Assembly: GCA_001874305.1 (NCBI GenBank)
Contig: MPCU01000006.1
Coordinates: 124,001 to 188,000 of the forward strand
Direction of reading: 5' to 3'
Length of the DNA stretch: 64,000 nucleotides
Origin: Bacteriovorax sp. MedPE-SWde
GTDB taxonomy: Bacteria > Bdellovibrionota > Bacteriovoracia > Bacteriovoracales > Bacteriovoracaceae
Position 1 is the first letter of the stretch; the number at the start of each line of letters is the position of its first letter. This document shows positions 34,349 through 43,311 of the stretch, piece by piece. A program made the translations under genes and the position numbers. The notes beneath the pieces were generated by a model. That model was not told the DNA's origin, ran no database searches, and saw only the letters and a program-made list of their open reading frames with translations.

Positions 34349-37300
34349 GTGAAGAAGATAGCAAAATACTTCATAGACAATACATTTATTGTAAACCTCA
34401 TTAGTGTGATGATGATCATCGTAGGTATAGTTTCACTAGTAAATATGAAGAGAGACCTGATATCGAACTGGTCCTCAAATAGTATCCAAGTTCAAACTTC
34501 ACTGGCCGGTGCTGGACCAGCGCAAATGGAGAAGTTTGTAACTTATCCTATTGAGCAGGCCATTAAAAACTTAGTTGGTGTTGAAAAGATCTACTCTGAG
34601 TCTTCTCAGGGATGGATGTGGATCAGTGTACGCCTCATTGACGGCTTTGATGACACTCCCGCACTAGTACAAAAGATAAAAGACAAAATTGATAACTTAA
34701 AAAGTACCCTTCCACGAGAAACGGAAGATATCGAAGTCAGACACGTGAAACAGACTGATGCGTGGTTTAGTAGTTATGCCATTTTCGGATTTAGTGAGAA
34801 TAATGAAGCTCACCAAAGCTGGCTATTAAAACTTAAAGAAAGGTTCTCTCACCTAGATGGTGTATCAAGAGTCTCTTCAAATAATAGAACAAAACAACTC
34901 TATATAAAGCTTAGGCCTGAGGATCTCGCAAGATACAGAGTAGACACGTCCGACGTTTATAGAAAAGTTGTCGATGCATTCACACTCTACCCTATTGGAA
35001 GTATCAAAAAAGGTGATCAAGATATACTCGTAGAAATTGAGAGCAAAGAACTTGTTTACGATACAGTTAAGAATATTGTTATTAAGGCGAATACTTCAGG
35101 ACATCAACTAAAGCTAAAAGATATGGCGACAGTTGAAAAGAGGCTTCCAGAAAGAACTGTTAAGAGCTATACAAATGGTGAGCAAACTATAAACTTGACT
35201 ATTAGAAAGGATATTAGTGCTGACTCCATTTCACTTAAATCAGAAGTTGAAAAGTTTATTAAAGAAGAGTCGATAAAAACACCAAAAGGGATTTCTTTCA
35301 AACTCACAGGTGATGGTCCAGCATTTATAGAAAGGCAAATAAATGCACTTAAGTCCAATTCAATCTTTGGAGTTATCTTAGTTGTATTTACACTGATGCT
35401 ATTTCTAGGGTTTAAGAACTCATTAATGACAAGTTTTGGACTACCTCTCTCTTACTTTTTTACATTCTTTGTTCTGGATTCTGTTGGAATAAGTATTGAC
35501 CTGATCTCAATCATCGGTCTCTTACTAGTACTGGGAATTGTCGTAGATGATGCCATTATTATTGCTGAACAGTACTCACAAAATCTCGAGGCGGGACAAA
35601 GACCCAAGCAAGCTGCACTTAATGCAGTTCTTAAGAGTTGGGTACCAATTGTAGGGACTGTATTAACAACAATAGTGGCCTTTGGTCCTATTCTTTTTGG
35701 AAATGATCAACTCTCAAAGATGATGAGAGCAATTCCAATCGTCGTTGTTTCGGCACTATGTATTAGTCTCTTTGAGTCATTCTTTATTCTACCAAATCAC
35801 CTTGCACACTTTGTAAAAAAGCCTCAGCTACATAAGAAGAATAAAGCGATGGAGAAGTTTCAGAGTCACTATAAAACAATACTGAGATTTTCATTAAAGT
35901 TAAGATACCTCATCGTCGTGGCATTTGTGGCCTTCATGGGTTACTCAATTTACTTTGCTCAAAAAAATATACCAATGAACTTTAATCTCAATATAAATAG
36001 TGAAAAAGTAAGCTTCTTGGCCATATTAAAAGAATCAAAATCTATAGAAGAATCTGAAAATAAAGTCCAAGTTGTAAATAAAGAGCTAAAGAAGCTTGAT
36101 GAAAAGAGATACAACTATCTTAAAATGAAAATCGGTCAGGCCTGGGTAAATGGAAAAGAAAAGACTGGGGCGAATATTGTTTCCTTCACTGTCTACTTCT
36201 CACAGCTTGATGATAATGTTGAAGCAAATAAGAAGTACGTTGAAGAATTTTTAAACAAGGCGCTTCCAAAGCTTAAAGAAACTAAGCTCTTCGATAAATT
36301 AGAAGTTAAAAGAAAATTTGATGGACATGATGAGCAGAAGAAAAATATCGTTGAGATAAAGATAAGTTCAAACTCTCCTATCAATGTTACTTCTCTTACA
36401 GAGAATTTAAAGAAAGATTTGACTCCAATTAAAGGTGTTAATTCAATAGACCTTGATGACTCTAAGTATATTGATTCTTGGACATTTATTCCAAATAAAG
36501 TTCAAATTCTTTCACATGGTCTAAGTCTATCCGAAGTCTCAAGACAGCTGCGTGGGTACGTAAGAAAGAGTAAGATCTACGAATATAAGGCAGGACCAGA
36601 GATTCTAAAAATCTATAGTTACTTTGAAGATGGAAAGCTTCAAACACGTAAAGGGCTTGGAAATAAGCCAATTATTCTATCTAATGGAAAGAGCGTAAGA
36701 ACAAGTGATCTTGGAAGCTGGGTTGTTAGAAGGAAACAGAGTAAGATTTCCCATACCAACCTAAAAAGAGGACTAACTGTTGAAATTCCATTTAATGAGA
36801 AGCTTATTAAGAAGGAAGCACTAATAAAATCTGTTAAAAAAGTAATTGAAAGCTACCAAGTGAAGTTTCCTAATATAGAATTTAAAACTCAAGACGCTGA
36901 CGAGCAATCAAGAAAGAATAAATCGACACTTGGTAAGAAGTTTCTCCTTTCACTAGTTGGAATCTTCTTCGTTCTATCAGTTATTCTAAGAAGTGTTTAC
37001 CAACCATTACTGATCTGTTCAGCAATTCCATTTGGAGTGATCGGTGTTATCTGGTCATTTTACTTTCAAGGACTAAAACTTGATGTCATGGCATTTATTG
37101 GTGTAATTGGAATGGCCGGTGTTGTTGTAAACGACTCACTTATATTGGTTGATACAATTAATAAAATGAAGACAACGTGGAAAGACTTCAACGCTTCACT
37201 TATTATAAAAGGTACAACTGCGAGACTTAGACCAATCCTCATTACAAGTATAACAACGCTTGGGGGTGTTTTTCCAATGGCCTATGGTCTTGGAGGTGAC

Positions 37301-37543
37301 TCAGGTTTCACAAAGCCTTTAGCAATGAGTATGGGCTGGGGACTACTATTTGCAACTTCACTAACTCTTATTGCAATCCCATGTATGCTTATGATTCAAG
37401 CAGACTTTATGGGGTTCTTATCAAGATTCATCAACCTTGATAAACCTAAAGAAAACATAGACTTAGAAGATGGTGAAGAACTTTCTATCCCCAATACTGT
37501 TTATCAAAGAACAAATAAGAGCGATCAAGACTTTGTTCAATAA
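34349..37543 (+). CDS. RND-superfamily efflux transporter (HAE/AcrB-like)
   Basis: About 1064 residues from the GTG at 34349, which has GGAG six bases upstream; an upstream TTG at 34331 is less likely. Twelve transmembrane helices are expected: one at about 12-30, a block around 335-490, one near 525, and a block around 865-1020. Two large periplasmic loops lie between. The first repeat has the Asp pair of the proton relay (VVDDAIIIAEQY). The second has VVNDSLILVDTIN, where AcrB-type pumps carry Lys. No membrane fusion protein or TolC-like gene is adjacent, so partners must be elsewhere. Substrate unknown. Confidence 0.92.
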   Translation: MKKIAKYFIDNTFIVNLISVMMIIVGIVSLVNMKRDLISNWSSNSIQVQTSLAGAGPAQMEKFVTYPIEQAIKNLVGVEKIYSESSQGWMWISVRLIDGFDDTPALVQKIKDKIDNLKSTLPRETEDIEVRHVKQTDAWFSSYAIFGFSENNEAHQSWLLKLKERFSHLDGVSRVSSNNRTKQLYIKLRPEDLARYRVDTSDVYRKVVDAFTLYPIGSIKKGDQDILVEIESKELVYDTVKNIVIKANTSGHQLKLKDMATVEKRLPERTVKSYTNGEQTINLTIRKDISADSISLKSEVEKFIKEESIKTPKGISFKLTGDGPAFIERQINALKSNSIFGVILVVFTLMLFLGFKNSLMTSFGLPLSYFFTFFVLDSVGISIDLISIIGLLLVLGIVVDDAIIIAEQYSQNLEAGQRPKQAALNAVLKSWVPIVGTVLTTIVAFGPILFGNDQLSKMMRAIPIVVVSALCISLFESFFILPNHLAHFVKKPQLHKKNKAMEKFQSHYKTILRFSLKLRYLIVVAFVAFMGYSIYFAQKNIPMNFNLNINSEKVSFLAILKESKSIEESENKVQVVNKELKKLDEKRYNYLKMKIGQAWVNGKEKTGANIVSFTVYFSQLDDNVEANKKYVEEFLNKALPKLKETKLFDKLEVKRKFDGHDEQKKNIVEIKISSNSPINVTSLTENLKKDLTPIKGVNSIDLDDSKYIDSWTFIPNKVQILSHGLSLSEVSRQLRGYVRKSKIYEYKAGPEILKIYSYFEDGKLQTRKGLGNKPIILSNGKSVRTSDLGSWVVRRKQSKISHTNLKRGLTVEIPFNEKLIKKEALIKSVKKVIESYQVKFPNIEFKTQDADEQSRKNKSTLGKKFLLSLVGIFFVLSVILRSVYQPLLICSAIPFGVIGVIWSFYFQGLKLDVMAFIGVIGMAGVVVNDSLILVDTINKMKTTWKDFNASLIIKGTTARLRPILITSITTLGGVFPMAYGLGGDSGFTKPLAMSMGWGLLFATSLTLIAIPCMLMIQADFMGFLSRFINLDKPKENIDLEDGEELSIPNTVYQRTNKSDQDFVQ

Positions 37544-37554
37544 CAGTTGCTTAT

Positions 37555-37608
37555 CGCGCCGAGAGGGTTGTAAAATCTTCCTAAATGACACTAAAACGTC
37601 GCGGCGCG
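37555..37608. repeat. GC-rich inverted repeat in an AT-rich gap
   Basis: CGCGCCG (37555-37561) and CGGCGCG (37602-37608) are perfect complements 40 bases apart, between the RND gene and the next secreted-protein gene. It stands out in composition. It may be a protein-binding site or a long-loop terminator. Confidence 0.4.
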
Positions 37609-37628
37609 CATTAGTTTGAGCTATATTA

Positions 37629-37650
37629 CCTCGGTAAACATAACACGAGG
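37629..37650 (+). promoter_or_regulatory. Short hairpin overlapping the ribosome binding site of the 37657 gene
   Basis: CCTCG (37629-37633) pairs with CGAGG (37646-37650); the latter includes the GAGG used by the ATG at 37657. Five pairs with a 12-base loop, so it is weaker than the other examples in this window. Confidence 0.35.
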
Positions 37651-37656
37651 AAAACT

Positions 37657-38313
37657 ATGAAAATGAGAACTTCACTCTTAGCACTACTAGCTCTATTTAC
37701 TGCATCAACACAGGCAAGTACAAATATATCGACAACTAAGGTAAGTGACGGAACAGTTGCTGTCTGTAAAAAAGGTTACGACGTTCATAAGAGATCAAAC
37801 CTAAATGGCGTATATAGAGCAAAAGCACATAAAATAAATATTACAGAAGATGGTATGGCAGAGATTGACCTTATTCTTATCTTTCAAAGATGTGCTTCTA
37901 ATGACGGAAAAGTTGGCTTTATTTCTCACTCCCCTCTTAAGAAGGTAGAGACTCAAGTTTACGGACTTGATAAGAAATTTAATGACATTGAAGTTAATAC
38001 TGAGTCTGCCGTAATAAAAGCTTATAAAGATGGTGTCTACAAACTTCTTCAAGAGAACAATCTGAAAGATAAGTCAGTTCAAGCACAAAGACTAACTGTT
38101 CCTGTAGAATCACTAATATCAGATATGGATAAGAAAGAACTTGAATTAGGAAATAAAGCTCAAGGAAGTTTTGATATTATGATTCAAAAGCAAGTAAGAC
38201 TTGAAAACCTTAGCAAGAACTACTCGATGAGAACAACATCAAATCTTGGTGCATTTAGAATTCGTTTTGACATTGAAAGAAATGGCGAAACATTAGAAGC
38301 AACTCTTAAATAA
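37657..38313 (+). CDS. Secreted protein of unknown function
   Basis: 218 residues with a signal peptide (about 1-20, cleaved near TQA-ST). The mature protein has two cysteines (VAVCKKG, FQRCAS) and a mixed alpha/beta composition. No family recognised. It is a single gene with a clear GAGG binding site. Confidence 0.7.
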   Translation: MKMRTSLLALLALFTASTQASTNISTTKVSDGTVAVCKKGYDVHKRSNLNGVYRAKAHKINITEDGMAEIDLILIFQRCASNDGKVGFISHSPLKKVETQVYGLDKKFNDIEVNTESAVIKAYKDGVYKLLQENNLKDKSVQAQRLTVPVESLISDMDKKELELGNKAQGSFDIMIQKQVRLENLSKNYSMRTTSNLGAFRIRFDIERNGETLEATLK

Positions 38314-38337
38314 CTAATAAATATAACTTAGGGCGTG

Positions 38338-39081
38338 CTAGTTTTTTGCGGCCCTAAGTTCATAGCTGGCAAATATCTTTTTGATTTGCCCACTGGCCTT
38401 CATTTTCCTTAGTACCATATCAAACCTATTAAACTCATTAAGCTTAACTGATTTCTTTGATAGTCCAAAACGGTAAGTGATTGGTTTATCTTTAAAAGTA
38501 TATTTCACATTATCAAGACCGATCTCTTTATACATCGCCTGTATTATATCTCTATTTCCGTATAAGAGAGTAGAGTCTCCAAAGCGCCCCTTAGCGAACA
38601 TCTTAATTGCTGTATTAATGTCATTATGAACACTAATTTTTAAACTAGGAATCTTTTGCTGAAGCTTCAATAGCTGCTTATGAGTATTAGATTTATCATG
38701 AACAATTACAGTCTTTCCAGATAAGGCACTCTTAGATTCGACAGGTCTTTTGCTATTCGTATGATAGAAAAAACCATATTCAGTTTCAGCTATCTCAGTT
38801 GTAAAGTACATCCAATCACTTCGAGACTTATTTTTTCCTACGACAAAGCATGCTTCGTAATGACCATCTTTTATTCCACTCATTATTCTCTTCCAAGGCG
38901 CCGACTTAAACTCGCACTTTAATCCTGCAATTCTGCAGGCCTCAGAAGCAACATCCTTAAATGGTCCAGAGATTTGTTGATCGCTAACTAGAGAAAAAGG
39001 AGGAAGATTTACTGTATAAAAAGACATTGCATTTGCGTAAATCGAAGTAAAAAGAAGACATAATGTAATAAATATTTTCAT
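38338..39081 (-). CDS. Periplasmic solute-binding protein (SBP_bac_3 type)
   Basis: 247 residues with a signal peptide (about 1-18). The fold is the bacterial extracellular solute-binding family 3, with FYTVNLPPFSLVSDQQISGPFKDVASEACRIAG, CEFKSAPWKRIMSGIKDGHYEACF and the C-terminal KLNEFNRFDMVLRKMKASGQIKKIFASY. Typical ligands are amino acids or small polar molecules. No ABC permease is nearby, so it may instead be a stand-alone receptor or sensor. No strong ribosome binding site. Confidence 0.82.
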   Translation of the reverse strand: MKIFITLCLLFTSIYANAMSFYTVNLPPFSLVSDQQISGPFKDVASEACRIAGLKCEFKSAPWKRIMSGIKDGHYEACFVVGKNKSRSDWMYFTTEIAETEYGFFYHTNSKRPVESKSALSGKTVIVHDKSNTHKQLLKLQQKIPSLKISVHNDINTAIKMFAKGRFGDSTLLYGNRDIIQAMYKEIGLDNVKYTFKDKPITYRFGLSKKSVKLNEFNRFDMVLRKMKASGQIKKIFASYELRAAKN

Positions 39082-39122
39082 TTAGTTATCATATCACAAC
39101 AAGATATATTTCTAAACTCTAT

Positions 39123-40745
39123 TTACTTATGTATAGTGAGATAAATATCTCTGGCATGACCTCTCGTTTTCGCTAAAGCGATCATCATATCAGAGAAGTA
39201 TATATGCTTACGGGGATCTTGACCTTGGTGTACCTTAGCAAACGATTCCCTTTCGGCCAAAAGGGTTTTCTTTAAATCAAGCGCCTTTTCTATCTGAGTT
39301 CTTAGGTCACTATCTTCAGGTTTAATATCAGAGAATATGAGGTTTGCCGTATGGAAAATTTCGTAGACTCCATGGAAGTTCTCAACTAGACGATCTTTTT
39401 CATCATTTGTTAATTCCCACTCTTCATAAAACTTTGTGAGCATCGTTGCTAACTTATCAAGACTATCTGCAAGTTGCTCAAGAGATGAAGCAAGTTTAAG
39501 GTACTTTAGAGAGTTCTTAGCATCATCTTCTCCAGACCCGGATGAAATAACCTTTTCTATAAAGATATCAATCTCGTTTTGAATATTATCAATTATCCTT
39601 TCATAGTCTTTGATCTTGGCCAGTGCTCTAGCACCCTTTTGATTAGAGTCTAGGTATTGTTCACACTTTTTAAACATACGATCTACGATGTCCATCAGTT
39701 TAGATATCTCCATCTCTACTAGAACATAGGCCATAGTAGATGATAGGAATCTTCCCTCACCAAGAAACTGAAGCTTAGATTGCTGCTTAACCTCCCCATC
39801 AGGGAAGAACTTAAATGCGAGGTCCCTTAGTAACCCTCGTATTAGAAAGGCATGAAATAATGAAATAAGAACGACGAGAAAACTTCCGTAAACGACTTTT
39901 TCTATTATAGGTAGGGGTATGAAAACATAATCTGAAACAAACGGTAGTATAATAATAGTCATTACAACTGTAGTGACAATAACCAGCAGAGGAACGAAGC
40001 TCTCTCTAATTGCATAAGGCCTGGCCTGTGATTTACTCGTTACAAATGTCATAACAAAACTTGCAACAGTTGCTCCAAGCGCTAGAGCAAAACAAAAAGA
40101 CGCCCCAACCATTTCTAGTCTTCCAAGAACTGCAACAATTCCAAAGACCATAGTAGAGCTCGTTAAGCTAAGCGAAACCAATAGACCTAACACTGTAGCA
40201 AGCGCCATAGACGACATTAGAGGCAAAGCTTTAACATATTGAATTGATATTTCTAATGTCTGCCAACTAGAAAGAAGCTTAATGGACTCTTCCATTATAG
40301 AGACTCCAACAAAAACGAGTCCAAGACCGAGGAGAAACTTCCCCAAAGATCTAAACTTATGACCCCTAAGGATTAACCCTAGAAGCAAACCTATCGCAAC
40401 TAGGTTTAGGCCTCTATCATGTGTCCCCAATGAAAGAACAAAGAGGATGGCACTTCCACCCAATGCTGTTCCCATCATCATTGGCAAGATTCTATAATGT
40501 TTTAATAAGTTTGCATTCGCTAGTCCGATAACAACCATCGAACTCATTGTCGGAGAAAATCCAAGTAGTGAGAGTCTCGCTCCATTCCAAAAATTTACCA
40601 GTTGATTCTTATCTTCTTTTCTATGGACAATTCTTTTGACAATTTTCCCACCTAAGGTCTGAAGACCTTGAGATAAAGTCCTCTGTCCGAAAAAAAATAT
40701 GGCAAGACCTGATATGAAGTAGAAGAATTGTTGCACTAAATCCAT
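39123..40745 (-). CDS. Na/Pi cotransporter family protein with PhoU-like tail
   Basis: 540 residues. The N-terminal half (about 1-310) holds about eight to nine transmembrane helices with the repeated Na/Pi signature (GLAIFFFGQRTLSQGL, FSPTMSSMVVIGLANANLL, LTSSTMVFGIVAVLG). The C-terminal part is a helical PhoU-like domain (about 345-540; LKLASSLEQLADSLDKLATML). It is thought to import phosphate with sodium. It lies four bases downstream of the small membrane gene at 40749, so the two are co-transcribed. Confidence 0.88.
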   Translation of the reverse strand: MDLVQQFFYFISGLAIFFFGQRTLSQGLQTLGGKIVKRIVHRKEDKNQLVNFWNGARLSLLGFSPTMSSMVVIGLANANLLKHYRILPMMMGTALGGSAILFVLSLGTHDRGLNLVAIGLLLGLILRGHKFRSLGKFLLGLGLVFVGVSIMEESIKLLSSWQTLEISIQYVKALPLMSSMALATVLGLLVSLSLTSSTMVFGIVAVLGRLEMVGASFCFALALGATVASFVMTFVTSKSQARPYAIRESFVPLLVIVTTVVMTIIILPFVSDYVFIPLPIIEKVVYGSFLVVLISLFHAFLIRGLLRDLAFKFFPDGEVKQQSKLQFLGEGRFLSSTMAYVLVEMEISKLMDIVDRMFKKCEQYLDSNQKGARALAKIKDYERIIDNIQNEIDIFIEKVISSGSGEDDAKNSLKYLKLASSLEQLADSLDKLATMLTKFYEEWELTNDEKDRLVENFHGVYEIFHTANLIFSDIKPEDSDLRTQIEKALDLKKTLLAERESFAKVHQGQDPRKHIYFSDMMIALAKTRGHARDIYLTIHK

Positions 40746-40748
40746 TGA

Positions 40749-41036
40749 TTAACTCGTCGTGGCCTTTGCAAAAAGGATTGGAATTACAATATAAAGAATT
40801 GTATCCCGAACGAGGTAGAAAAGGAAAAAGTAAATGAAAGCTTTTGGGCCCTTGTCCCATAGCTTTTCGATGCCAAGATATTGAACCTTCTTAGACATAG
40901 CGATCATAAATCTCGTCTTTCCGTAGTTCTTTACAAAGAACGTAGCTGCGCCATCAACCTTTTTATCGAAGGCCAAGAATGGAACTTTAATAAGCTCCCA
41001 AATTTTGGTACGTGTACTTAGAGATTCAGTTTTCAT
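40749..41036 (-). CDS. Small membrane protein upstream of the Na/Pi transporter
   Basis: 95 residues from the ATG at 41036; a further ATG at 41063 has no binding site. It has one hydrophobic helix near the C-terminus (about 70-92, FIYFFLFYLVRDTILYIVIPILF) and a basic N-terminal domain. No family known. It is immediately upstream of the Na/Pi cotransporter gene and may be its accessory subunit, but this is only a context guess. Confidence 0.6.
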   Translation of the reverse strand: MKTESLSTRTKIWELIKVPFLAFDKKVDGAATFFVKNYGKTRFMIAMSKKVQYLGIEKLWDKGPKAFIYFFLFYLVRDTILYIVIPILFAKATTS

Positions 41037-41159
41037 ACTCGAGCAAACTAGCAGATTGGCCATACAAAATAAAGTAATACCGGACGAAAAACGTATAAAC
41101 GACAGCTATTTACCTACTCCGGCCAACAATTGCAGATAAAGTACCAAAACAGCTCATTT

Positions 41160-41211
41160 TTACATAACTATCTACATTTCTGTGACACTAATACCTTAAA
41201 AATTGTATATT
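41160..41211 (+). promoter_or_regulatory. Candidate hem-box and -10 upstream of hemA
   Basis: ACA-ending pentamers TTACA (41160-41164), CTACA (41172-41176) and TGACA (41183-41187) lie in direct orientation, the last two with the 11-base repeat distance typical of OmpR-type regulator sites. The 19-base string ATCTACATTTC-TG-TGACAC (41170-41188) recurs upstream of hemCD with only two changes. A TATATT -10-like hexamer (41206-41211) follows 18 bases downstream, which fits activator binding at or near -35. Confidence 0.55.
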
Positions 41212-41255
41212 CTTGTTCATATTCAAACTTTTAACGCGTCACAACGGAATAATTA

Positions 41256-42176
41256 ATGCTTCATGCGATTAAATTATTACATATCCAAGGCAGTACAGCA
41301 GAACTAGATAAAGCACTTCTTGAAGAGAAGGGTATTTTCTTACTGAAGACTTGTCAGCGTGCGCTAATTGTTAAAACTTCCCCTATTATCGAGACTCATC
41401 AGGCACTTGGTGAATATCATGAGGGTAAAGAGGCCTACAAGTTTCTACTTGAAACAATATGTGGGCTTAAGAGTAAGCTTCAAGGTGAAAATGAAATCGT
41501 TTCTCAATTTAAAGAGGCCTATCACAACTACCTTCAAACAGAAGTTAGAAGTAGTGTCATCCTTAGAGTTCTTGAGAAACTATTTAAAGACGCCAAAGAA
41601 ATAAGAAGAGATTATCTCGTTAAGATCGGACAGCAATCATATGCAGGAATTGCGAGAAGAATCGTTCAAACAAAGTATGACTCAGGTAGAGTCCTCATCC
41701 TAGGATCAGGTCAACTTGCAAAAGATGTCTTAAAGCTTCTTCAAAAAAGGTATGAGATATCGATTAGTGCGAGAAGCCCAGAGAAAGTTCAGCAAATTAT
41801 GCTAGAGCATCCTCACCTCGACATCACTTATGTTCCATGGGAAGACCAGGCCCAGTATCAAGACTTTTCGACAATCGTAAATACAATTGGTGCTCAGGTA
41901 ACCCTATTCAATCACGATTTCTTTTCTCCAAGATGCACTAAGAGAAATATCTTCATTGATCTTGGATCTCCATCGGTGATTCAAACTCCATATACAAAAG
42001 ATCATGGTGTTTTTAGACTTACTGATATCTTCTCCCATGGAGAAGCACTTGATAAAGAAAAGAAAGTAAAAATTGATAGTGCGTTCTCTGCAATCGATGG
42101 ACTCGTTGATAGACGTGCAACAACTCTTGGACACAATCACCCATTTAGCTGGGAAGAGCTTCAGTTCGCTTATTAG
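41256..42176 (+). CDS. hemA: Glutamyl-tRNA reductase, short form
   Basis: 306 residues. It makes glutamate-1-semialdehyde from glutamyl-tRNA, the first committed step of C5 heme synthesis. The catalytic Cys33 lies in LKTCQRALIV (usual form STCNRxE). The LQGENEIVSQFKEAY block (75-89) and NADPH-binding GSGQLAKDV (150-158) match the family. Usual length is about 420; the C-terminal spinal helix and dimerisation domain are missing or reduced to about 35 residues. HemL, the next enzyme, is in the hemCD operon 7 kb away. Upstream sequence carries the candidate hem-box. Confidence 0.85.
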   Translation: MLHAIKLLHIQGSTAELDKALLEEKGIFLLKTCQRALIVKTSPIIETHQALGEYHEGKEAYKFLLETICGLKSKLQGENEIVSQFKEAYHNYLQTEVRSSVILRVLEKLFKDAKEIRRDYLVKIGQQSYAGIARRIVQTKYDSGRVLILGSGQLAKDVLKLLQKRYEISISARSPEKVQQIMLEHPHLDITYVPWEDQAQYQDFSTIVNTIGAQVTLFNHDFFSPRCTKRNIFIDLGSPSVIQTPYTKDHGVFRLTDIFSHGEALDKEKKVKIDSAFSAIDGLVDRRATTLGHNHPFSWEELQFAY

Positions 42177-42345
42177 TTCATCATAATTATCACCATCGAG
42201 ACTGACGTCTTGAGCCTTCTTTATTTTTCTCCATCTCACTCTCACATACTTACCCCTAGTAAGAAGTAATCAAGAAATCTTGGTTAAGGCCCTAATGAAA
42301 TATTGTCGATAGCCGGAGGGTACAAACAAAGAACAAAGGGAAAGA

Positions 42346-42795
42346 ATGAAAGACTTAAAAGAAGTTATTTTAATGGATGGAGAACAAATTCTACATAAAA
42401 TAGAGGGTGATGCTTATAACGAGTACCCTAATCCGCTAATGAAGCTTGCAGGGAAGATTGATAAAGTAGTAAGCAAGATTTTTGGAAAGTCTAAAAGGGT
42501 CTACTTTGTACAGACTACACATCGAGTACTACTCGTAGAGAAGGGTATGATTTTTTGGAAGTTCCCAAGAGACATCGTTTCAACAGCACTCTCAAAAGAT
42601 GCGATAGACACTGTAGGTTATACGCAAGCACGGCGTTGGCTTCTATTTAAGTCTCTATATTTTAATTTAAGCCTAAGATCAGGACAGAATTACGAGATCC
42701 ACTATGAAGGTAAATTACCCGATTTGGCATTAGTTGCTAACGATATCAATAACAGTATTTTTGGAAATGAAAGTGAATTAAAGGCTGTTGCTTAA
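42346..42795 (+). CDS. Hypothetical protein, possible PH-like fold
   Basis: 149 residues, soluble, no signal peptide. The arrangement of short beta strands with a final helix (RVYFVQTTHRVLLVEKG, ARRWLLFKSLYFNLSLRSG) is reminiscent of bacterial PH-like domains, but I cannot confirm it. GGGAAAG precedes the ATG. A hairpin with an eight-T loop lies downstream. Confidence 0.65.
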   Translation: MKDLKEVILMDGEQILHKIEGDAYNEYPNPLMKLAGKIDKVVSKIFGKSKRVYFVQTTHRVLLVEKGMIFWKFPRDIVSTALSKDAIDTVGYTQARRWLLFKSLYFNLSLRSGQNYEIHYEGKLPDLALVANDINNSIFGNESELKAVA

Positions 42796-42808
42796 TCAAT
42801 ACTAATCC

Positions 42809-42836
42809 CCCTTCCTTTTTTTAACAAAGGGAAGGG
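42809..42836 (+). terminator. Hairpin after the 42346 gene (possible terminator)
   Basis: CCCTTCC (42809-42815) pairs with GGAAGGG (42830-42836). The T-run lies in the loop rather than after the stem, so termination is uncertain. Confidence 0.4.
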
Positions 42837-42850
42837 TACTAGGAATTACA

Positions 42851-43186
42851 ATGCATAATTTTACTCACTCTTATTGTCCGACTTGTAATAAGACAAATCA
42901 TATTACAAATGAGGGCTCAGTGAGTTCCTGCCAACAGTGCAAAGAAGTCATAAAGTATCCAGAATGTTTGAATAAATCTTCGTATGACCTGATCGTTGAT
43001 ATAAACACAAAGAAAACGATACCATGGTGGGGCTGGGTAATGATGATCTTTATGTTTTTCGGCTTTATAGTTGAGCTATGTGCCCCGTATGCCTACCCTG
43101 CTTTAAGAATATATTTATATACTGATAATGGTCGAGAAAAGATAAAAGGTGTTAAAGAAAAGCTTATTAAATCATACAAAGAGTGA
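42851..43186 (+). CDS. Small zinc-ribbon membrane protein
   Basis: 111 residues. Two CxxC pairs at Cys9/Cys12 (CPTC) and Cys27/Cys30 (CQQC) form a likely zinc ribbon. A transmembrane helix (about 60-80, WWGWVMMIFMFFGFIVELC) and a basic C-terminal tail follow. Function unknown. AGGAA lies before the ATG. Confidence 0.7.
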   Translation: MHNFTHSYCPTCNKTNHITNEGSVSSCQQCKEVIKYPECLNKSSYDLIVDINTKKTIPWWGWVMMIFMFFGFIVELCAPYAYPALRIYLYTDNGREKIKGVKEKLIKSYKE

Positions 43187-43290
43187 GTGCTATAGGCCCT
43201 TTCCATCTAAATTTTAACTAACTACGGATAACAGGCGGCGAAAAGCTCCCTTTCTTAATTTTTTCAAAGGTTTCCTTATTAAGTGAATAT

Positions 43291-43311
43291 ATATTGTCGA
43301 TAAAACAATAT
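43291..43311 (+). promoter_or_regulatory. Hairpin overlapping the 43310 start codon
   Basis: ATATTGT (43291-43297) pairs with ACAATAT (43305-43311), which covers the first bases of the ATG at 43310. No clear Shine-Dalgarno sequence precedes this gene. The arms are AT-rich, so chance is possible. Confidence 0.3.

Noticed and set aside
41904-42245. 113-residue antisense ORF across the end of hemA
   Set aside because: It lies opposite conserved hemA sequence, has no binding site and no coding-like composition.
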